Shown here: positions 1-7,695 of the stretch, piece after piece
Layout: each line of letters begins with the position of its first letter
How positions within the stretch are numbered: position 1 is the first letter of the stretch
Origin: Bradyrhizobium viridifuturi
GTDB lineage: Bacteria; Pseudomonadota; Alphaproteobacteria; Rhizobiales; Xanthobacteraceae
DNA length: 64,000 nt
NCBI RefSeq assembly: GCF_001238275.1
Contig: NZ_LGTB01000019.1
Span: 82,142-146,141 of the forward strand
Direction: 5' to 3'
Translations under genes and position numbers: made by a program
The notes under the pieces: model-generated
What the model saw: only the letters and a program-made list of their open reading frames with translations
Database searches by the model: none
What the model was told of the DNA's origin: nothing

Positions 1-2
1 TC

Positions 3-1874
3 GGCGTCAGCGATGCGCTGCAACTCGGCAAGCGCGCCTTCAGCGACGTCTATCCCGGCTGGCCCGGCTCGCGGGTGGTGGCCAATCTCGATGCCGGACT
101 GATCCGCGTCGACGACATCAAGGGCTGGACCGCGCAGGTCTATGGCGTCGGCCAGGTCGGCGACGTCGTCGATCTCAACGTCGGCACCTTCCGCCTCGAG
201 ATCATCAACCAGCCGCTGATCGCCTTCGGCGCGACCAGCGGATTGATGAAGGGCAAGATCATCGGCCTGTTCTATCGCTACAAGACCGTCGGCGGCATGG
301 AATATGTCAGCGACTTCGTGATCGGCCCGCGCGACGGCAACACGCCGCTCAACAACTATCCCGGCGATTCCGGCACGGTCTGGTTTCTCGACGACCCGGA
401 CGCGAGGAGGAACGCTAGTGGTGCGCGCATCCTCAGCCCGCTGGCGCTCGAATGGGGCGGCCAGGAATTGTTTGGGTCAGGCGGCAAGGTCCCGATGCAG
501 GTCGCGCTCGGCATCTGCATGGCGACGCTGTGCCGCGAGCTCGATGTCGAGCTGATCGGCGACTGGAACGCCGGCCACACCGAGTATTGGGGCGAATGGG
601 GACACGTCAAGATCGGCGCCTACGCGACCGCCCTGATCGATGCGAAGCTTCCCAAGCTCTCGGCCATGATGGACGCCAATTCCGACAATATCGGCCTCGA
701 CGACAAGCTGCTTGCCGACCTCAAGCCATATCAGCACGGCACGTTCGCGCCGCTCGCCGACGTTGCCGACCTGGTCTGGCGCTTCACCCGGCACACCGAC
801 GAAAGCAACCATTTCGCCGACATGGACAAGCCGGGCAAGGACGGCAAGACGCTGCTCGATCTCTGTGCCGAATCGACGCGCAACGTCGATCCGAAAGTCT
901 GGAACGACTATTACGACGGGATCGGCGAGGACCGGCGGGGCGCGCTGCCGTTCCGGGTCTGGCAGATCTTCGACGAGATGGTCGGGTACGCCGCCGCCAA
1001 CAAGAAGCTGGAGTTCGTCTGCGCCGCGGGCATCGTCGCGCATTACATCGGCGATGCCTGCCAGCCGCTGCACATTTCGCAATTCCACCACGGTCTCGAT
1101 CCGAACGACAAGAAGCACGCCAAGGTGCACAGCGTGTACGAGACCACGATGATCGGCCGTCACGGCAAGGATCTCATCAAGATGATCCCTGGCGCCAAGA
1201 CCAGCGACGTCGCGGAGATCGCGCCGGGCGCAACCCCGACCGGCCGCGATGCCGCGGTCGCCGTGGTCGCGCTGATGCAGCGCACCGTGAAGCGGCTGCC
1301 GCCGATGACGATCGTCAACCTGTTCAACTCGCACATGGGAAGCGGCCAGGTCGACGTGATGTGGTCGAAGCTGAAGGATGCCACCGCGGCCTGCATGCAG
1401 GACGGTGCCAAGACACTTGCGAGAGTCTGGGAAGCGGCATGGCGCGCCGGCTCGGGTGAAGATCGCGGGCAGGGCGGCAAGTTCGATCAGGGCAGCCTGA
1501 GCAAGCTCTACAACGATCCGAGCTTCCTGCCGGCGTATCAGCTTCAGCAGCTCACGCTGGACGCCGACGACCACATCGTGCCGGCCGGCGGAAGCGGAGC
1601 GCGGCGCCGGAGTGCGACAATCGCACGCGGCGCGCGCCCGCCAGCCGCCAACAAGGCAGCCAAAAAGGCGGCTAAGAGCACGGCCAGGAATAAGGCCAAG
1701 AATGCGGCCAAGAGTACGGCCAGGAGAGCGCCCAGGAAGGCCGTCGCGCGCAAACGTCCGGCTGCGACCACTCCGGTCCGCCGCGCAGCCGCCAGCAAGA
1801 AGACCGCGACCAAGCGCGGTGCAGCCAGGAAGCGGTCGGTCGCAAGGAGACACAAGGCGTCGCGCAAGCATTAG
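3..1874 (+). CDS. Trypsin-like protease motif + S1/P1-nuclease-like domain + Lys/Ala-rich tail (5' end outside window)
   Basis: The frame is open from the first bases of the window, so the N-terminus is missing. A segment reading LDAGLIRVDD resembles the catalytic-Asp strand of trypsin-like proteases, and NYPGDSGTVWFL (about nt 350-385) carries the GDSG nucleophile motif. From about nt 600 to 1480 the protein changes character. HTDESNHFADMD and AHYIGDACQPLH are His/Asp-rich helices like the zinc-site helices of S1/P1 nucleases and zinc-dependent phospholipase C. The last 90 residues (nt 1600-1871) are Lys/Arg/Ala repeats, histone-H1-like. The two catalytic domains are my inference from motifs. 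Substrate and export are unknown because the signal region and the catalytic His lie upstream. The next gene downstream is 326 bp away on the same strand. Confidence 0.7.
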   Translation, partial: GVSDALQLGKRAFSDVYPGWPGSRVVANLDAGLIRVDDIKGWTAQVYGVGQVGDVVDLNVGTFRLEIINQPLIAFGATSGLMKGKIIGLFYRYKTVGGMEYVSDFVIGPRDGNTPLNNYPGDSGTVWFLDDPDARRNASGARILSPLALEWGGQELFGSGGKVPMQVALGICMATLCRELDVELIGDWNAGHTEYWGEWGHVKIGAYATALIDAKLPKLSAMMDANSDNIGLDDKLLADLKPYQHGTFAPLADVADLVWRFTRHTDESNHFADMDKPGKDGKTLLDLCAESTRNVDPKVWNDYYDGIGEDRRGALPFRVWQIFDEMVGYAAANKKLEFVCAAGIVAHYIGDACQPLHISQFHHGLDPNDKKHAKVHSVYETTMIGRHGKDLIKMIPGAKTSDVAEIAPGATPTGRDAAVAVVALMQRTVKRLPPMTIVNLFNSHMGSGQVDVMWSKLKDATAACMQDGAKTLARVWEAAWRAGSGEDRGQGGKFDQGSLSKLYNDPSFLPAYQLQQLTLDADDHIVPAGGSGARRRSATIARGARPPAANKAAKKAAKSTARNKAKNAAKSTARRAPRKAVARKRPAATTPVRRAAASKKTATKRGAARKRSVARRHKASRKH

Positions 1875-2200
1875 GATCTGCGCGTAGCGACGGCCGAGGT
1901 CGTAGCGGCGTCGAAAGTGATCGAGACCTTCGACGCCGCAGTTCGTTCGCAGTCATGCGGCTGTGCCGGAGTTTTCAAAATTTGTTGCAGACGACAGCGC
2001 GCGGTTGATCGCCGCGGTGAAGAAGATCGGCAGGTCGAATAGGGAACCTGAGCCGTGTGCCTTCACATTTAGTTGTCCGCAACCTCGTTCCTTGCAACGA
2101 TCCTTGGCCGCATTCATTTGCCAGCCTGAAGCAAATCGCCGCGCGGAACCCCGCGCGTGCGCGGATCAAATTGAACTCAAATCGAACAAGGGCACCGGGC
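1875..2200. other. Intergenic stretch without a convincing gene
   Basis: No open frame here has credible codon use or a ribosome site. The only structure I see is a perfect 9-bp stem at 1907-1936 (GGCGTCGAA paired with TTCGACGCC). It is not followed by a T-run, so it is at best a weak terminator or mRNA 3' end for the preceding gene. The rest should contain the promoter of the gene at 2201, but I cannot point to clear -35/-10 boxes. Confidence 0.5.
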
Positions 2201-2569
2201 ATGCAGACGCAGCGGATTGTTCTGAGCATAGCGATCGCGATCGGCGGCCTCGCTGCCGCAGCTCCTGCGCTGTCGCAGGAGTATCGCGGAACCTGGGAAC
2301 AGCAGATGGCGTGCACGCCGGATGTGTGGCGACTCTGCGGCGACCAGATTCCCGACACCAACCGGATTGTCGCCTGCCTGCGGCAGAACACACCGCAACT
2401 TTCCAGCGGCTGCCGAGCGGTATTCGAGTCCAATGCCAGCGCGCAGCAGCCGCAGACCCAGGGGCGCGCATTGCAGCACCCGGAGATGCAGCAACGGCCG
2501 CGCGCGCCGCAGCAGATCCAGCCGGCCCCGGTCGCACCGCCGCTGCCGGCGCCCGATGATGAGGATTAA
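2201..2569 (+). CDS. Secreted cysteine-rich repeat (GLG1-like) small protein
   Basis: 122 residues. An N-terminal signal peptide runs MQTQRIVLSIAIAIGGLAAA and ends near PALSQ. The mature part has one Cys repeat, C-x5-W-x2-C, then C-L-R-Q-N, then L-S-x2-C. This is the spacing of the GLG1/cysteine-rich repeat found in many small rhizobial secreted proteins. The C-terminal third is low-complexity Gln/Pro/Ala. I chose the ATG at 2201 because it begins directly with the signal peptide; an upstream in-frame ATG at 2057 would add a non-signal extension. Function is unknown for this family in bacteria. It converges with the ybaK-like gene, which ends 3 bp away. Confidence 0.7.
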   Translation: MQTQRIVLSIAIAIGGLAAAAPALSQEYRGTWEQQMACTPDVWRLCGDQIPDTNRIVACLRQNTPQLSSGCRAVFESNASAQQPQTQGRALQHPEMQQRPRAPQQIQPAPVAPPLPAPDDED

Positions 2570-2572
2570 TCC

Positions 2573-3039
2573 TCAGGGCCTGACTTCGCAGACATCGACC
2601 CACTCCGCCGCGGTCAGCTCCGCCATCCTGTCGGGCGTGATCCGCACCGCGCTGTGGGTCGAGCCCGCGGCCGGCACCACGACGTCGAATGCCTTCAGCG
2701 ATACATCGCAATAGACCGGCAGCGGCGTCTTCAGACCGAACGGGCAGACGCCGCCGACTTCATGACCGGTGATCTCGGCGACCTCGTCGAGGCCGAGCAT
2801 CTTCGGCTTGCCGCCGAACGCTGCCTTCACCTTCTTGTTGTCCATCCGCGACGTCCCGGCGGCGACGATCAGCACCACGCGGTCGCCGACCCGCAGGCTC
2901 AGCGTCTTGGCGATCCGCGCCGGCTCGACGCCATAGGCCTCCGCCGCCAGCACGACGGTCGCGGAGCTTGTGGTGGATTCGATCACGGAGATATCGGGCG
3001 CTTCTCGGCGAAGAAGGCACGGACGGACTCGATGCTCAT
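2573..3039 (-). CDS. YbaK/EbsC-type aminoacyl-tRNA deacylase, frameshifted near N-terminus
   Basis: The C-terminal 140 residues are a clear YbaK/ProX domain: SATVVLAAEAYGV, the Lys in RIAKTLSLRV, GTSRMDNKKVKAAFG, and GHEVGGVCPFGL. These proteins hydrolyse mischarged tRNAs such as Ala- or Cys-tRNA(Pro). The natural start, MSIESVRAFFAEK at 3039, lies in another frame from the rest. Adding one base at about 3000-3001 (AAGCGCCC to AAGGCGCCC) joins them into a normal 155-residue protein. The gene length is 467 nt, two more than a multiple of three, as expected for one lost base. Sequencing error is more likely than decay because nothing else is broken. Confidence 0.8.
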
Positions 3040-3060
3040 GAAGTTCAGGACTCTTGCTAG

Positions 3061-3803
3061 TCAGGATTTGGCAGACACCAGGGCAGGAAGCTCGGAGAGA
3101 CCATGGATCCGGTGATCGGGCATGACGCCGAGCTCGTCCATCTGGGTACGCAGCGCCTTGAACATCGTCAATGGGGCAACCGTCTCGCTCTCGACGCAGG
3201 CCAGCGCCATCGCTTCCGGTGTTACCCGCTCGATCCAGGCGACACTGAGTCCAAACGCCTTGGCGCCGCAGGCGTCCCACGGATTGGAGGAGATGAACAG
3301 CACCTCCGCGGGCGGCACTTTCAACACCTCCTCGATCAGCGTGTAGGCCTCCGGCGCCGGCTTGAACACCTTGTGGGCATCGACGCTGATGGTCGCATCG
3401 AGCAGACGGTCGAGCCCCGAATTGCGCACCAGCGCGTTCAGCATGTCAGGGCTGCCGTTGGAGAGGATCGCGAGCTTCTTGTCCTTCATCGCCTCGAGCG
3501 CCGCGACGGCATCCGGATACAGCGCCAGATGCTGATACTTGTCGATGATGCGCCCAAAGGTCGCCTCGTCATATTGCAGGCCGAGGCAGCGCAGCGTGTA
3601 GGCGAGGGAGTCGCGGGTCGCCGTGGCAAAGTCCTGGTAGCGCCGCATCAGCGTGCGCAGCCAGGAATATTCGAGCTGCTTGAGGCGCCAGACCTGCGTG
3701 ATGATGTCGCCATAACCGGGGAATGCATCCTCGGTGACATCGGCCACCGACTGCACGTCGTAGAGCGTACCGTAGGCGTCGAAGAGATTGCTTTGATTGT
3801 CAT
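3061..3803 (-). CDS. Haloacid dehalogenase, type II (HAD family), frameshifted at codon 7
   Basis: L-2-haloacid dehalogenase/HAD-like hydrolase: motif I FDAYGTLYDV, motif II LAILSNGSPDM, Lys in AHKVFKPAPEAY, and motif III FISSNPWDACGAKAFG. Such enzymes replace the halogen of 2-haloalkanoates through an Asp ester. The start MTIKAI at 3803 overlaps the upstream hydrolase stop in an ATGA, which supports it, but reaching FDAYG needs one extra base near 3785. The corrected product is 247 residues, a normal length. Its partner, the dienelactone hydrolase upstream, is translationally coupled. A second possible dehalogenase lies at 61916. Confidence 0.82.
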
Positions 3804-4636
3804 TGTGGTCTCTCTTGCCCGCCGATCGTCGAATACAGGAATTTCCGCAAGGCGTCGACGGATTGGTCGCGGGCCGCCTCGTTGAATTCGAGGTGATGAC
3901 CGAGCTGCTGCGCGGGAGTGCTGTAGCGCGGGACGTCGAAATCATGATGGGCGCCGGGATAGACGGTGATCGCGATCGGGATTCCCTTGTCCTTCTCGCG
4001 CGCCATGCCCCAGTCGTCACGGCCCTCGGCAAGGTTGCGGCACGCGATCGCGGGCGCCCAGTCGTCGAGCTCGCCGACCAGGATCAGCGTCGGCACCGTC
4101 ATGTTGCCCTTGACCCCACCGCATAGCGGATAGAAGCCGATCGCAGCGCGAAATTTGTCCTTCGATGAGCTTTCGATCTGGCCGCGCTCCACCGCGAGCA
4201 GCGCCAGTGTCGCGCCCCGGGAAAATCCCAGCACGGCCACCCGGCTCGGGTCGACCGACGGCTGTCCGACAAGATAGTCGAGCGCGCGGTACGCATCATA
4301 CAATGTCGACGGCGGCAGTCCGCCGGTGCACGCGCTCGTGATGCCGCGCGTTCCGAAGCGGTCGATCGTCAGGGCGACATAGCCCCATTCGGCGAGCCGC
4401 TTGCCCCAGCGCTCGTCGACCCCCCACCAACCGCCGCCGCAGCCGTGCATCAGCACGACTGCGGGCGAGGGACCCGGACCATCGGGCACGCGCAGAAAGC
4501 CCTGCAATGCCTGGGGTCCCGCCAGCGGGCTTTCGAATTCGACGAGGCGCGGCGCATGATCGGCCGCCCGCGCAGCGAGCGAGCCGAAGCTCCAGAGGAT
4601 GAGTGCGGCGAGGGCAAGTCCGGTGAAGCTGGTCAT
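3800..4636 (-). CDS. Secreted dienelactone hydrolase family protein
   Basis: 278 residues with a signal peptide (ALAALILWSFGSLAARA). The alpha/beta-hydrolase fold is shown by the oxyanion region VVLMHGCGGG, the nucleophile elbow G137-F-S139-R-G141, an acid in GELDDWAP and the catalytic His in GAHHDFD. Classical dienelactone hydrolases use Cys; this one has Ser, as do many periplasmic relatives. The substrate is unknown; an ester or lactone is likely. It is the first gene of a two-gene unit with the HAD enzyme (4-bp overlap). A diverged relative without the nucleophile lies at 53589. Confidence 0.8.
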   Translation of the reverse strand: MTSFTGLALAALILWSFGSLAARAADHAPRLVEFESPLAGPQALQGFLRVPDGPGPSPAVVLMHGCGGGWWGVDERWGKRLAEWGYVALTIDRFGTRGITSACTGGLPPSTLYDAYRALDYLVGQPSVDPSRVAVLGFSRGATLALLAVERGQIESSSKDKFRAAIGFYPLCGGVKGNMTVPTLILVGELDDWAPAIACRNLAEGRDDWGMAREKDKGIPIAITVYPGAHHDFDVPRYSTPAQQLGHHLEFNEAARDQSVDALRKFLYSTIGGQERPQ

Positions 4637-4730
4637 GAACCACCTCCGAAGCTTGCCGACGATGATACTCCGTCAGATCATGACGCGCTTCTACGGAATC
4701 GCATCATGATCTCATCTCTTTTTGTTTGAC

Positions 4731-4795
4731 CATGGTCTCCGCGCAGACGCTTCGCGCTTGTCGCGGGGGAAACCCGCTTCGCAGTTGGACCGTGC
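4731..4795 (-). repeat. Mosaic palindromic intergenic element, copy 1
   Basis: Read on the minus strand, this segment matches the composite element at 17231-17303: a GCGAAGCGG..TTTCCC block, then CGCGACAA.CGCG, then GTCTGCGCGGAGA.CATG. It is diverged but in the same order. It begins directly at the stop codon of the amidohydrolase gene (4796). Confidence 0.65.
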
Positions 4796-5680
4796 TTAGA
4801 TCCCCAAAATCTTCCGCGCGTTGGCCTTCAAAACCTTCGGCCGGATCTCCTCGCGAATGTCGAGCTTTGCAAAATCGGCGAGCCAGCGGTCCGGCGTGAT
4901 GACAGGCCAGTCGGAGCCGAACAGCATCTTGTCCTGCAGGATCGAGTTGATGTAGCGCACCAGGATCGGCGGGAAATATTTCGGCGACCAGCCGGAGAGG
5001 TCGATATAGACGTTCGGCTTGTGGGTCGCGACCGACAGCGCCTCTTCCTGCCAGGGGAAGGAGGGATGCGCGAGGATGATCTTGAGGTCGGGAAAATCCG
5101 CCGCGACGTCGTCCATGTACATCGGGTTGGAATATTTCAGCCGCATCCCCATGCCGCCCGGCATGCCGGATCCGACGCCGGTCTGGCCGGTATGAAACAG
5201 CGCGATCGCGCCGCCGTCATTGATCGCTTCGTAGAGCGGATAGGCCATCCGGTCGTTGGCGTAGAAGCCCTGCATGGTCGGGTGGAATTTGAAGCCGCGA
5301 ACGCCGTAGTCCTCGATCAGCCTGCGCGCCTCGCGGACGCCGAGCTTGCCCTTGTGCGGGTCGATCGAGACGAACGGGATCAGGACGTCGAGATGATCGG
5401 ATGCGACCTCGAGCATTTCGAGATTGTTGTAGCGGCGGAAGCCGGTCTCGCGTTCGGCATCGACCGGGAAGATCACCGCGGCGATGTTCTTGGCGCGGTA
5501 ATAGGCCGCGGTCTCCGGCACGGTCGGCGGATGCTTGTGCGGCGACTTGAAGTAGTCGGCCATCTGCGCCTGGAAGTCGTCATAGCCGTCGTCGCCATGC
5601 ATGCCGCACGGCTCCTCGGCATGGGTGTGGATGTCGATCGCTGTGACCTTTTCGATGTCGGGCAGTTTGAGCTTGGGCAT
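4796..5680 (-). CDS. Amidohydrolase family 2 metal-dependent hydrolase
   Basis: 294 residues, TIM-barrel amidohydrolase-2 (ACMSD-like) family. Metal ligands are visible: AIDIHTHAE near the N-terminus, GFKFHPTMQ and ALFHTGQT in the middle, IILAHPSFPW, and LFGSDWPV with the active-site Asp. Members decarboxylate or hydrolyse carboxylated ring-cleavage products; the substrate cannot be told here. The start at 5680 (MPKLKLPDIEKV) begins the domain; longer upstream readings have no family character. It stands alone and sits 42 bp downstream of a perfect AT-rich palindrome that looks like a GntR-type operator. Confidence 0.82.
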   Translation of the reverse strand: MPKLKLPDIEKVTAIDIHTHAEEPCGMHGDDGYDDFQAQMADYFKSPHKHPPTVPETAAYYRAKNIAAVIFPVDAERETGFRRYNNLEMLEVASDHLDVLIPFVSIDPHKGKLGVREARRLIEDYGVRGFKFHPTMQGFYANDRMAYPLYEAINDGGAIALFHTGQTGVGSGMPGGMGMRLKYSNPMYMDDVAADFPDLKIILAHPSFPWQEEALSVATHKPNVYIDLSGWSPKYFPPILVRYINSILQDKMLFGSDWPVITPDRWLADFAKLDIREEIRPKVLKANARKILGI

Positions 5681-5721
5681 TCGGCTTCCCCGGCGGCGCG
5701 TTTGTTGGTGATGGAAAATAA

Positions 5722-5734
5722 TTATATGATATAA
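5722..5734. promoter_or_regulatory. Perfect palindrome TTATATGATATAA, likely GntR-type operator
   Basis: TTATAT-G-ATATAA is an exact inverted repeat in a region that is otherwise GC-rich. It lies 42 bp upstream of the amidohydrolase start, where a repressor would block transcription. The length and AT character suit GntR/FadR-type dimers, but no such regulator gene is adjacent. Confidence 0.5.
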
Positions 5735-5994
5735 CGATTTTCGCAAGCGGTCTGGTTGATGGGCGCGAGGTTGCCGACGGCTCCTGGTTCGGATGGGAAG
5801 CATACAGGGATCGGTCCGGGCCCGCGCGCAGGCCCGATTCGCCGGTCTTGCGGCCGCCGTCAGGGTGTGCGGGCGGGACAAGCCGCGGCGCGACAATCGC
5901 TGCGGTCGCCGTTTCCGAAGCGATCTCAATGGTATGGACGAGTGGCGGAGGTGGGGTCTAGGCCGGGATAGGGCCGAAAATCGGCCCATCTCGG

Positions 5995-6024
5995 TTGACA
6001 TTTAACGGTCCGATGGCTTAGAAC
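5995..6024 (+). promoter_or_regulatory. Probable sigma-70 promoter of rpmJ
   Basis: A perfect -35 box TTGACA (5995-6000) is followed after 18 bp by TAGAAC (6019-6024, four of six matches to TATAAT). Transcription would start near 6031, leaving a leader of about 140 nt before the L36 start codon. Confidence 0.45.
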
Positions 6025-6167
6025 CCGGCCGTCCCGCGCGGCAGGCCGCTTGTCGGGATAAATCCCATTTGGCCAACTTTTGGCTAGCCTGGTATGGCTT
6101 GCCCGAGTGTTGGCATTGATCAGGTACGGCCTCCAACACGGGCCTTTCGAAGTAACAGGATTGTCCC

Positions 6168-6293
6168 ATGAAGGTCCGTAACTCGCTGAAGTCGCTGCGC
6201 GGCCGCCATCGCAACAACCGTCTGGTCCGCCGCAAGGGCCGCGTCTACGTGATCAACAAGGTCCAGCGCCGCTTCAAAGCGCGCCAGGGTTGA
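6168..6293 (+). CDS. rpmJ: 50S ribosomal protein L36, zinc-free type
   Basis: 41 residues beginning MKVRNSLKSLRGRHRNN and ending RRFKARQG. This is L36, a small basic protein bound near the GTPase centre of the 50S subunit. The length and the motif RRKGRVYVINK fit the alphaproteobacterial form that lacks the four zinc ligands of the classical C+ protein; no Cys is present. It stands alone, not in the spc operon, which is usual for this type. Its own promoter is predicted at 5995. Confidence 0.95.
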   Translation: MKVRNSLKSLRGRHRNNRLVRRKGRVYVINKVQRRFKARQG

Positions 6294-6403
6294 TTGCACG
6301 CGGATTGGCGTGTTGCGCCGGTCCCAGTCCCAATACGTCTCTTTCACAGGTCTTTGACGCCGCGCTGCTTTGCAGTGCGGCTTTGTGCGTCTAGACTTCG
6401 GCC

Positions 6404-7060
6404 ATGGGATTAAACTTCTTTGGCCCGACCAACCGCCGGCTGGCGATCCTGATCGCCGCGCTGCTGGCCATGCCTGTCGCCGCCGCCGCGCAGGACGATC
6501 CGCGGGTGATCCCGCCGCCGAAAGCTCAGAAGAAGCTACCCGAAGCTCCGACCAAGCTGCCGAAGGTTCCGGCCGACCGTACTCGCGGACTGGATTTCCT
6601 GTTCGGCGCCCTGAAGGCTGCGCCCGATGAAGATAGCGCCCGCCACGTCGAGGCGCGGATCTGGGCGCTGTGGCTGCAAACCCCGAGCGATACCGCGGCG
6701 TTGCTGATGGTGCGCGCCAAGGCTGCGCTCGACGCCCAGAATGTCGATGTCGCGCTGAAGCTGCTGGACGCGGTGATCAAGCTGCGGCCCGATTATGTCG
6801 AGGCCTGGAACCGGCGTGCGACGATCTACTACCTGAAGAACGACTACGTTCGTTCGCTGGGAGATCTGCAGCAGGTGCTGACCCGTGAGCCCCGCCATTT
6901 CGGCGCGCTGGCGGGTGTCGGCATGATCATGCAGGACATGGGCGACGACAAGCGCGCGCTGGACGCCTTCCGCAAGGCGCTGGCTGTCGACCCCTACCTC
7001 GAGAAGGTGCCGCAGATCGTCAAGCAGCTGACCGAGAAGGTCGAAGGCCGCGACATCTGA
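6404..7060 (+). CDS. Exported tetratricopeptide-repeat protein
   Basis: 218 residues. Basic N-terminus and a hydrophobic stretch (LAILIAALLAMPVAAAAQ) form a signal peptide, followed by a Pro/Lys-rich linker (about 28-60). Residues 95-205 contain about three TPR units, for example ALKLLDAVIKLRPDYVEAW, SLGDLQQVLTREPRHFGAL and ALDAFRKALAVDPYL. These build a protein-binding helical surface. No catalytic domain is present. Partner and role are unknown; a periplasmic scaffold is the simplest reading. It follows rpmJ on the same strand by 110 bp but is probably transcribed separately. Confidence 0.8.
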   Translation: MGLNFFGPTNRRLAILIAALLAMPVAAAAQDDPRVIPPPKAQKKLPEAPTKLPKVPADRTRGLDFLFGALKAAPDEDSARHVEARIWALWLQTPSDTAALLMVRAKAALDAQNVDVALKLLDAVIKLRPDYVEAWNRRATIYYLKNDYVRSLGDLQQVLTREPRHFGALAGVGMIMQDMGDDKRALDAFRKALAVDPYLEKVPQIVKQLTEKVEGRDI

Positions 7061-7157
7061 TTTGCCTACGATTGATCGCGATCGCGGTCCGATGGACGCG
7101 AATGGGCACGTTAGCGCGAGCTTGATGCCTGCTCGCGGTACGGTCCGGCGCAGGAGA

Positions 7158-7334
7158 CTAATGCAGGAACTTGCCGCGGGACGCGCTGTCTTGGGCGATG
7201 GCAGCATAGAATTGCTGAAGCTCCGCCTCCAGGTGCTCATTCACGAGCAACAACGCCTTCAGGGCGCCGCGCAGGTCGCCATTGCAACTCGCCACGATCT
7301 GGTCGATGGCCGCATCGCTAGGGTCGGAAATCAT
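7158..7334 (-). CDS. Small conserved-looking protein, 58 residues
   Basis: An open frame from ATG at 7334 (MISDPSDAAIDQIVAS) to TAG at 7158. It encodes a mostly helical, soluble, acidic protein with NGDLRGALKALLLVNEH and EAELQQFYAAIAQ, and ends ASRGKFLH. Codon use matches the genome, there are no rare codons, and it fills the space between the TPR gene and the next spacer. No domain is recognised. A predicted amphipathic helix pair would suit a small adaptor or regulator, but that is speculation. Confidence 0.6.
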   Translation of the reverse strand: MISDPSDAAIDQIVASCNGDLRGALKALLLVNEHLEAELQQFYAAIAQDSASRGKFLH

Positions 7335-7695
7335 GGTACTCCTCCGATTACTTCCCGTTGAACTCGTCGTGCGGACGCGGGTTCCCGTGAACCTTGTGGA
7401 TAGGCCAAGAAGCGTTCCGGTAGCGTCCCGGACTGGATGTAGCCTCGCGTCTCATGGCGAAATTGCCACCTTCAATCTATGAAATTACTAATGACGCGGG
7501 TATGAACCCGCTATCCACAGGCTGGGCGCATTGTGGACAACTCAGTGCCCGGCGCGGACCCGGAAAATCGGCATTGGCCTTGCGAACCAGAGCGGGCCCG
7601 GGCAGGCGCCAAGTCCGGTGCCGTGCGAAACCTGATTTCGGCTACCCCGTAATTTCCAGACCCTTCAACTCCCCAACAGCCTCCGGATCCCCTTG
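7335..7695. other. Intergenic region with three DnaA-box-like 9-mers
   Basis: No gene seen. Three sites each match the DnaA box TTATCCACA (or its complement) in eight of nine positions: TGTGGATAG at 7395-7403, CTATCCACA at 7511-7519, TGTGGACAA at 7532-7540. An AT-richer segment at about 7455-7500 lies between the first and the other two. This could be a DnaA-titration or regulatory site, or an origin fragment, or chance. Confidence 0.35.

Larger units (their letters stand above)
5681..6167. other. Divergent regulatory region between the amidohydrolase and rpmJ
   Basis: No credible gene. It holds the AT-rich palindrome at 5722-5734 (amidohydrolase side), a hairpin GGGCCGA-AAA-TCGGCCC at about 5971-5987, and a likely promoter at 5995-6024 facing rpmJ, which would give a leader of about 140 nt. 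Confidence 0.55.

Noticed and set aside
477..1871. A long minus-strand frame opposite the first gene
   Set aside because: Composition is that of a GC shadow and the plus-strand frame carries motifs.
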